Assembly: GCA_910578555.1 (NCBI GenBank)
Contig: CAJTPS010000002.1
Coordinates: forward strand, 1,880-65,879
Direction: 5' to 3'
Length of the DNA: 64,000 bases
From: an uncultured Lachnospiraceae bacterium
GTDB lineage: Bacteria > Bacillota > Clostridia > Lachnospirales > Lachnospiraceae
How positions within the stretch are numbered: the stretch's first letter is position 1; each line of letters begins with the position of its first letter. The translations under genes and the position numbers were made by a program. The notes under the pieces are model-generated. The model was not told the DNA's origin. It saw only the letters and a list, made by a program, of their open reading frames with translations, and ran no database searches. Below are positions 59,553 through 64,000 of the stretch, piece by piece.

Positions 59553-62288
59553 ATGGGAAAAGAAAAGAAGGAAAAGAAGACGTCAAATAAGGGTAGTCAT
59601 GCGGTCAGGACAATGCTGCGTATTGTACAGCATCTGTGCCTTGGAGTCATGGTTCTTTCCATGATCGTGGTGGTGTGCAATTCTACGGTCAGGGTACAGG
59701 GATTCAAGAGAAATTACGGATTCAGCATGTACGCGCAGGACAGGAGCCGGGCATATGAGGATTCAGATATTTTCAACAGTATTTTCGGGTATGCTGCGGC
59801 GGATATTATCCGCTACGGGGTTGTCAGCAGTCAGCTGGAGACGGACGGGACATTTGACGGCGATAAGGTGATAGATGTTACGGCCTATAATTATCGGGAC
59901 ATTGGTCTTCCGGAACAGTATGTAACGGCGGATTACAGACTGGAAGACCTGCTGAAATGGACGAATTACGGATTTGAGTGGTCGGCTTTGGAGATGACGC
60001 AGGAACAGGCGGAGAGCTTTCTGGCGGACCGGACGAGACTGACGATCGTTGATCCTAAGAGTAAATACTATAATACTTCCGATGCCAGTTATCTGAAATC
60101 TGATATAAACAGTTATACGTTCGTGAATGATGTATCTGCGAACAGGCTGTGGGTGGACTCGGAGGACTACGACGGTTTCGTGGATGAGTACAGATTAGAA
60201 TCTGCACAGACCGACACGGTCAATAACAGAGAGCCGGCAGCAGTGAACGGGAGTTCAACAGGTTCGTATAGTGGAGAGAATGTCGGGTATGACGAAGAGA
60301 GCGGGATGGAAACCTATAATATTATGGTCAACCGCTATAAGACGGTAGAGGATAAAAATCTCGAAGAGTATGTATCGGATTGGGATATCTACTATGATCT
60401 TTGTCATAATGTGCAGAATGCCGCGAAAAGTTTGTCCTATAATTACAGTGAATATTTGAGTTACGGAGAGTATTACGGCAATAAAAGGTCCAACCTTCGT
60501 TATCTGATTATGAAAACCGTCGGAGATGATACACAGGTATACAGTAATCTGGAGGATGGGCAGGACAAAGAGAACATTGTAGAATATATGAATGCCGCGG
60601 TCGATGCAGATACGGAACTGACGCAGAATGCAGGCAGATATATTTATTACAGTCCGGCTGATATGATCTATCGGACGAACACGACGGTTGCGGAATCGAC
60701 GATCCGGGAGATATTGCAGAATTACGATTATGCTTATCCGGAGACGGTTAAGATCTGGATGGGAGTAGACACGACATACCCTGTTGATGATGCATTTAAA
60801 CAGGGTGCTGTCGGATTCCGCAATTATCTGCCGTATTTCGGACAGTGGATTGTGGCTGCGATTGCCGCCTGCGCGATGTATCTGATCCTGCTGTTTTACC
60901 TGACGGCAGTGACCGGACATGACGTGGACGAGGAGGGAAAACCATATATCCGCCTGCGGTCTTTTGACAGGATTCCTACGGAAACGTCACTTTTGATCGC
61001 GGCCGGGGCCATGATTCTGCTGGTCTGGATCTTGATTGTCGTGAGGGAACTGACAAGCCGCACAGGTATTATGGAACTGGCGGACAGACTGCGGGAAGCA
61101 CAGTGGCTTATGGGCGTGTTTGCGGCAGGCGTGTTTGCGGCGGATGCTGTAGTAATGTTTTTCTTCTACAGCTTTATCAGGAGAATCAAGGCGGGGACAC
61201 TGTGGAGGAACAGTTACCTGCGCAGAGTTATATACAAAGTTAAGAAGTTTGCCTGGATGATGTATGACAACGGGCATATTATGGTCAGGACATGGGTACC
61301 TTACGGGATTTTTCTTTTCTTTAATTTCCTGCTTCTACTGTGGGCATTTGCGGGAAGCGGATTTGGCAGAGTGATTGCGCTGCTGATTGCCCTCATACCG
61401 GATATGCTCGTGGGTAATCTGCTCTATTGTAACGCCAGGGAACAGCAGGAGATTGTCAAAGGAATCGAGACAATTGCAGGCGGGCAGCTGGAACATCAGG
61501 TGAAGACGGAGAAACTGCATGGAGATAATCTGACACTGGCAAATTCTGTAAACAGCATCGGCAAAGGTATTAAGGAAGCGGTTGAGATCAGCATGAAGGA
61601 TGAGCGCATGAAAGCGGATCTGATCACGAATGTCTCGCATGATATCAAGACGCCTCTTACTTCCATCATTAATTATGTGGATCTGATCAAGCGGGAACAG
61701 GTTGATAATGAGAAGGTGCAGAATTATATCAGAGTACTGGATGAGAAATCTCAGCGTTTGAAGCAGCTGACGGATGATCTGGTAGAAGCGAGTAAGATCA
61801 CGTCCGGCAACATAAGCCTGCACTTTGAGAAAATTAATCTGACGGAATTAATGAATCAGACGATCGGGGAATTTTCCGAGAAGTTTGAGGAGAAGAACCT
61901 GACTACGGTTATGAATGTCAATGTGCAAAATGCCGTGATTGAGGCGGACAGCCGCAGAATATGGCGCGTCATAGAGAACCTGTTTAATAATATCTTTAAA
62001 TACGCGATGGAGGGAACCAGGGTTTATCTGACGATATCCGGGATACCGCAGGATAAGGAACATATAGAAGTATCTATTAAAAATATCTCTGCATCACCGC
62101 TTAACTGCAACCCGGAGGAATTGACGGAACGTTTTATCAGGGGGGATGAATCGAGGACCACAGAAGGCAGCGGTCTTGGATTGTCGATTGCGAAGAATCT
62201 GACGGAAGCGCAGGGAGGAACATTTGAAATTCAGCTGGATGGGGATTTGTTTAAGGTCATACTGACGTTCCCCCTGGCAGACCAGTAA
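59553..62288 (+). CDS. Sensor histidine kinase with a large extracellular domain
   Basis: 911 residues from ATG 59553 (GGAG six bases upstream). TM1 at about 25-47, an outer domain of about 370 residues rich in Tyr, Asp and Asn, then four to five TM helices at about 430-640. A HAMP-like segment (GGQLEHQVKTEKL) leads to the dimerisation motif NVSHDIKTPLTSIINYVD with His696 as the phospho-acceptor, and ATPase boxes NLFNNIFKYA (N) and GSGLGLSIAKNL (G2). It should phosphorylate the upstream regulator. The outer domain matches no family I know, so the signal is open. Confidence 0.93.
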   Translation: MGKEKKEKKTSNKGSHAVRTMLRIVQHLCLGVMVLSMIVVVCNSTVRVQGFKRNYGFSMYAQDRSRAYEDSDIFNSIFGYAAADIIRYGVVSSQLETDGTFDGDKVIDVTAYNYRDIGLPEQYVTADYRLEDLLKWTNYGFEWSALEMTQEQAESFLADRTRLTIVDPKSKYYNTSDASYLKSDINSYTFVNDVSANRLWVDSEDYDGFVDEYRLESAQTDTVNNREPAAVNGSSTGSYSGENVGYDEESGMETYNIMVNRYKTVEDKNLEEYVSDWDIYYDLCHNVQNAAKSLSYNYSEYLSYGEYYGNKRSNLRYLIMKTVGDDTQVYSNLEDGQDKENIVEYMNAAVDADTELTQNAGRYIYYSPADMIYRTNTTVAESTIREILQNYDYAYPETVKIWMGVDTTYPVDDAFKQGAVGFRNYLPYFGQWIVAAIAACAMYLILLFYLTAVTGHDVDEEGKPYIRLRSFDRIPTETSLLIAAGAMILLVWILIVVRELTSRTGIMELADRLREAQWLMGVFAAGVFAADAVVMFFFYSFIRRIKAGTLWRNSYLRRVIYKVKKFAWMMYDNGHIMVRTWVPYGIFLFFNFLLLLWAFAGSGFGRVIALLIALIPDMLVGNLLYCNAREQQEIVKGIETIAGGQLEHQVKTEKLHGDNLTLANSVNSIGKGIKEAVEISMKDERMKADLITNVSHDIKTPLTSIINYVDLIKREQVDNEKVQNYIRVLDEKSQRLKQLTDDLVEASKITSGNISLHFEKINLTELMNQTIGEFSEKFEEKNLTTVMNVNVQNAVIEADSRRIWRVIENLFNNIFKYAMEGTRVYLTISGIPQDKEHIEVSIKNISASPLNCNPEELTERFIRGDESRTTEGSGLGLSIAKNLTEAQGGTFEIQLDGDLFKVILTFPLADQ

Positions 62289-62294
62289 ACAACG

Positions 62295-62322
62295 ACGCCC
62301 GGTTCCATAAGGAGCCGGGCGT
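62295..62322 (+). terminator. Terminator-like hairpin after the kinase
   Basis: ACGCCCGGTTCC (62295-62306) with GGAGCCGGGCGT (62311-62322), 12 bp with one wobble, loop ATAA. The T-run is poor. Confidence 0.65.
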
Positions 62323-62330
62323 TCAGCTAT

Positions 62331-62480
62331 GAAGATAATTCCGCAGGAATCAGGTATTACATTTTATTCGAGCTTGCGAAGCAAATCTCGCGAAGATAAT
62401 TCCGAAGGAATCAAGTAATACATTTTATTCGAGTTTGCGAAGCAAATCTCGCGAAGATAATTCCGAAGGAATTATCTTCA
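62331..62480. repeat. 61-bp tandem array between the kinase and prs
   Basis: GAAGATAATTCCG starts at 62331, 62392 and 62453. The part TTATTCGAGTTTGCGAAGCAAATCTCGC in each unit closely matches TTATTCGAGTTCGCAAAGCGAATCTCGC of the array at 1-420. The last copy closes with AATTCCGAAGGAATT and runs to the stop of prs. It lies between convergent genes. Confidence 0.85.
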
Positions 62481-63671
62481 TAGATCCAGACCGCTCATTT
62501 CGCGACTGTTGTACTTAGCGAGAATCTGATGTATCTTATCCGTGGGCGTGTAGATGTTGGCCATCGATGCGTCGTGATTCATAAAATCTATGATAGAAGC
62601 GATGAATTTGCTCATATCGGCTTCTACATAGTATGTCTTGTCCTTGAGCATGGGCGGCTGATAGCACAGGTTCGTGGTGACGATTCTGTCAAAATAACAC
62701 TTCTCATAGGCTTCGTCAAAGGATTCCAGTCCGTTCGTGAAAAGCCCGAATGTACAGCAGATGAAGACCCGCTTGGCGTTCATCTTCTTTAATTGTTTTG
62801 CGGTGTCGATCATACTGCCGCCGGAGGAGATCATGTCGTCAATGATGATCGCATCCTTGCCGTCTATGTTGTCTCCCAAAAACTCGTGCGCGACGATCGG
62901 ATTCCTGCCGTCGATGATGGTAGAGTAGTCCCGGCGTTTATAGAACATGCCGGTGTCCACGCCGAGTACATTGGCAAAATATACGGCGCGGTCAAGAGCG
63001 CCCTCGTCAGGGCTGATCACGATGGTGTGATCTTTGTCTATGATAAGATCTTTCTCTGTGCGAAGAAGAGAGCGGATGAACTGATAGGGCGGCGTAAAAT
63101 TATCGAAGCCCTTGATCGGGACGGAATTCTGTACTCTGGGATCGTGGGCATCGAATGTGATGAAATTGGATACGCCCATATCCATCAGTTCTTTGATGGC
63201 ATAGGCACAGTCTAAGGATTCTCTTCCGTTTCTCTTGTGCTGCCGGCCCTCGTAGAGAAAGGGCATGATGACATTGATTCTGTGTGCCTTACCGTTGATC
63301 GCCGCAATGATTCTCTTGAGATCCTGATAATGATCATCGGGAGACATGTGATTGACATAGCCGTTTATTTTATAGGTAATACTATGATTGCAGACGTCCG
63401 TCAGAATAAAGATATCTTTGCCTCTGACAGAAGAGGTGAGCATACCCTTCGCCTCTCCGCTGCCGAAACGGGGACATTCTGCCTCCATGAGGTAATCCTC
63501 ATCCATATATCCGTGAAAAGCGGGGTCTTTCTTGAAACTGTTGTCCAGACTCTTGCGGAAATCAACCAGATAAGCGTTGACTTTATGCGCTAACGGCAGG
63601 GCGGCTTGGGTCGTAAGCAGCTTGACCGGAGCCACCGGCATGGCATGTTTGAGTTCTTCTGTATTAGGCAT
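62478..63671 (-). CDS. prs: Ribose-phosphate pyrophosphokinase, long form
   Basis: 397 residues, about 80 more than common PRPP synthases. It makes PRPP, needed among others for histidine synthesis. The PRPP loop DAIIIDDMISSGGSMIDTAK is intact, as are DAHDPRVQNSVP and the flexible loop FYKRRDYSTIIDG. The extra length is N-terminal (about 60 residues) and around 95-130, so it belongs to a diverged branch. GGAGGG precedes the ATG on the minus strand. It is divergent from the DUF512-type gene. Confidence 0.9.
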   Translation of the reverse strand: MPNTEELKHAMPVAPVKLLTTQAALPLAHKVNAYLVDFRKSLDNSFKKDPAFHGYMDEDYLMEAECPRFGSGEAKGMLTSSVRGKDIFILTDVCNHSITYKINGYVNHMSPDDHYQDLKRIIAAINGKAHRINVIMPFLYEGRQHKRNGRESLDCAYAIKELMDMGVSNFITFDAHDPRVQNSVPIKGFDNFTPPYQFIRSLLRTEKDLIIDKDHTIVISPDEGALDRAVYFANVLGVDTGMFYKRRDYSTIIDGRNPIVAHEFLGDNIDGKDAIIIDDMISSGGSMIDTAKQLKKMNAKRVFICCTFGLFTNGLESFDEAYEKCYFDRIVTTNLCYQPPMLKDKTYYVEADMSKFIASIIDFMNHDASMANIYTPTDKIHQILAKYNSREMSGLDL

Positions 63672-63717
63672 GATACCCTCCTGTTATGAAAAGTTAATCG
63701 CGAAGCGATTTACTTTT

Positions 63718-63746
63718 TTTATATCATTATGCTAGTGACACGTCAA
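63718..63746 (-). promoter_or_regulatory. Promoter of prs
   Basis: Minus strand: TTGACG (63746-63741), 17-bp spacer, TATAAA (63723-63718). A small hairpin AATCGC/GCGATT (63696-63710) lies in the leader. Confidence 0.75.
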
Positions 63747-63870
63747 GAAAATTCTAGTAAGATAGTAGAGTGAAAAGAACTTCTAAAGCTCAGCAGCAGA
63801 GGCAAAGGAGTTAACGTGAATGAAAACCAGTCATGAGGCTGTTCGTTATGGGACGCGAAGGAGAAACACA

Positions 63871-64000
63871 GTGAAAGAGATACAACATGTGATCCGCAGT
63901 GTGGAAAGCGGTTCTATTGCAGAGGAACTGGGAATTGAAGAGGGAGACATACTGCTTGCAGTGAATGGCAGTGAGATCGAGGATATCTTTGATTATCAGT
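63871..64000 (+). CDS. DUF512-type protein with N-terminal PDZ-like domain (partial)
   Basis: The first 43 codons are in the window: VIRSVESGSIAEELGIEEGDILLAVNGSEIED is the PDZ-like start of the DUF512/FeS oxidoreductase family, which sits before der/engA in related genomes. GTG 63871 follows AAGGAG at seven to eight bases. An in-frame ATG at 63820, with AAAGGAG nine bases upstream, would add 17 residues. Both have good sites, so two starts are possible. The gene continues past the window end. Confidence 0.75.
   Translation, partial: MKEIQHVIRSVESGSIAEELGIEEGDILLAVNGSEIEDIFDYQ

Overview
The window looks like a chromosomal segment of a Firmicute of the class Clostridia, most likely Lachnospiraceae. 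The main evidence is gene order (pta, yceD, rpmF, plsX, acpP, rnc, smc, ftsY, then ylxM, ffh, rpsP, khpA, rimM, trmD, rplS, lepB, rbgA, rnhB, then FliK-like, FlhB-like, yraN). Intermediate GC content, strong AGGAGG-type ribosome binding sites and TTGACA-17-TATAAT promoters agree. The genus cannot be read from the sequence. No prophage, transposase, CRISPR array or resistance gene was seen.

Layout. 1-420: six 73-bp tandem repeats. 0.5-6.2 kb: a Sir2-like gene, a large acidic membrane protein with eighteen 11-residue repeats, hisH, hisF and ung. 6.2-11.8 kb: a lysA-type decarboxylase, an alpha/beta hydrolase, tRNA-Leu(CAA), a 139-bp inverted-repeat element, a secreted GH25 muramidase and a degenerate M23 protein paired with a bactofilin. 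12-21 kb: a zinc-finger anti-sigma-like protein, polA, coaE, a long FtsA-like protein, walJ-like hydrolase and the ACT/UPF0210 pair. 21-28.7 kb: a soluble zinc-type chemoreceptor on the minus strand, a YkgJ-type protein, an epimerase, feoAB, a GH13 glucanohydrolase and a histidine-free HPr-like protein. 28.8-34.2 kb: a two-gene SUF operon, cls, plsC and the opposed tmcAL. 34.4-44.4 kb: pta to ilvA. 44.5-47.4 kb: YitT, a membrane GH25 protein and a DUF1905/C39-like fusion. 47.5-58.6 kb: the SRP/ribosome maturation cluster, two signal peptidases, FliK/FlhB-like leftovers, yraN and pgeF. 58.8-64 kb: a two-component system, a 61-bp repeat array, prs on the minus strand and the start of a DUF512-type gene.

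How the genes fit together. Most are housekeeping: histidine, fatty acid, phospholipid and Fe-S biosynthesis, replication and repair, protein targeting and 50S maturation. The less ordinary content is envelope related (two GH25 enzymes, degenerate M23 plus bactofilin, FtsA-like protein with beta-grasp-like modules, acidic repeat protein with short FliM-like motifs). Two families of palindromic dispersed repeats sit at gene ends, and at one locus a copy forms what looks like a terminator between convergent genes. I see no clearly new multi-gene system. The best leads are the acidic multivalent membrane protein, the repeat family shared by three loci, the 139-bp element, the FtsA-like fusion and the DUF1905/C39-like fusion.
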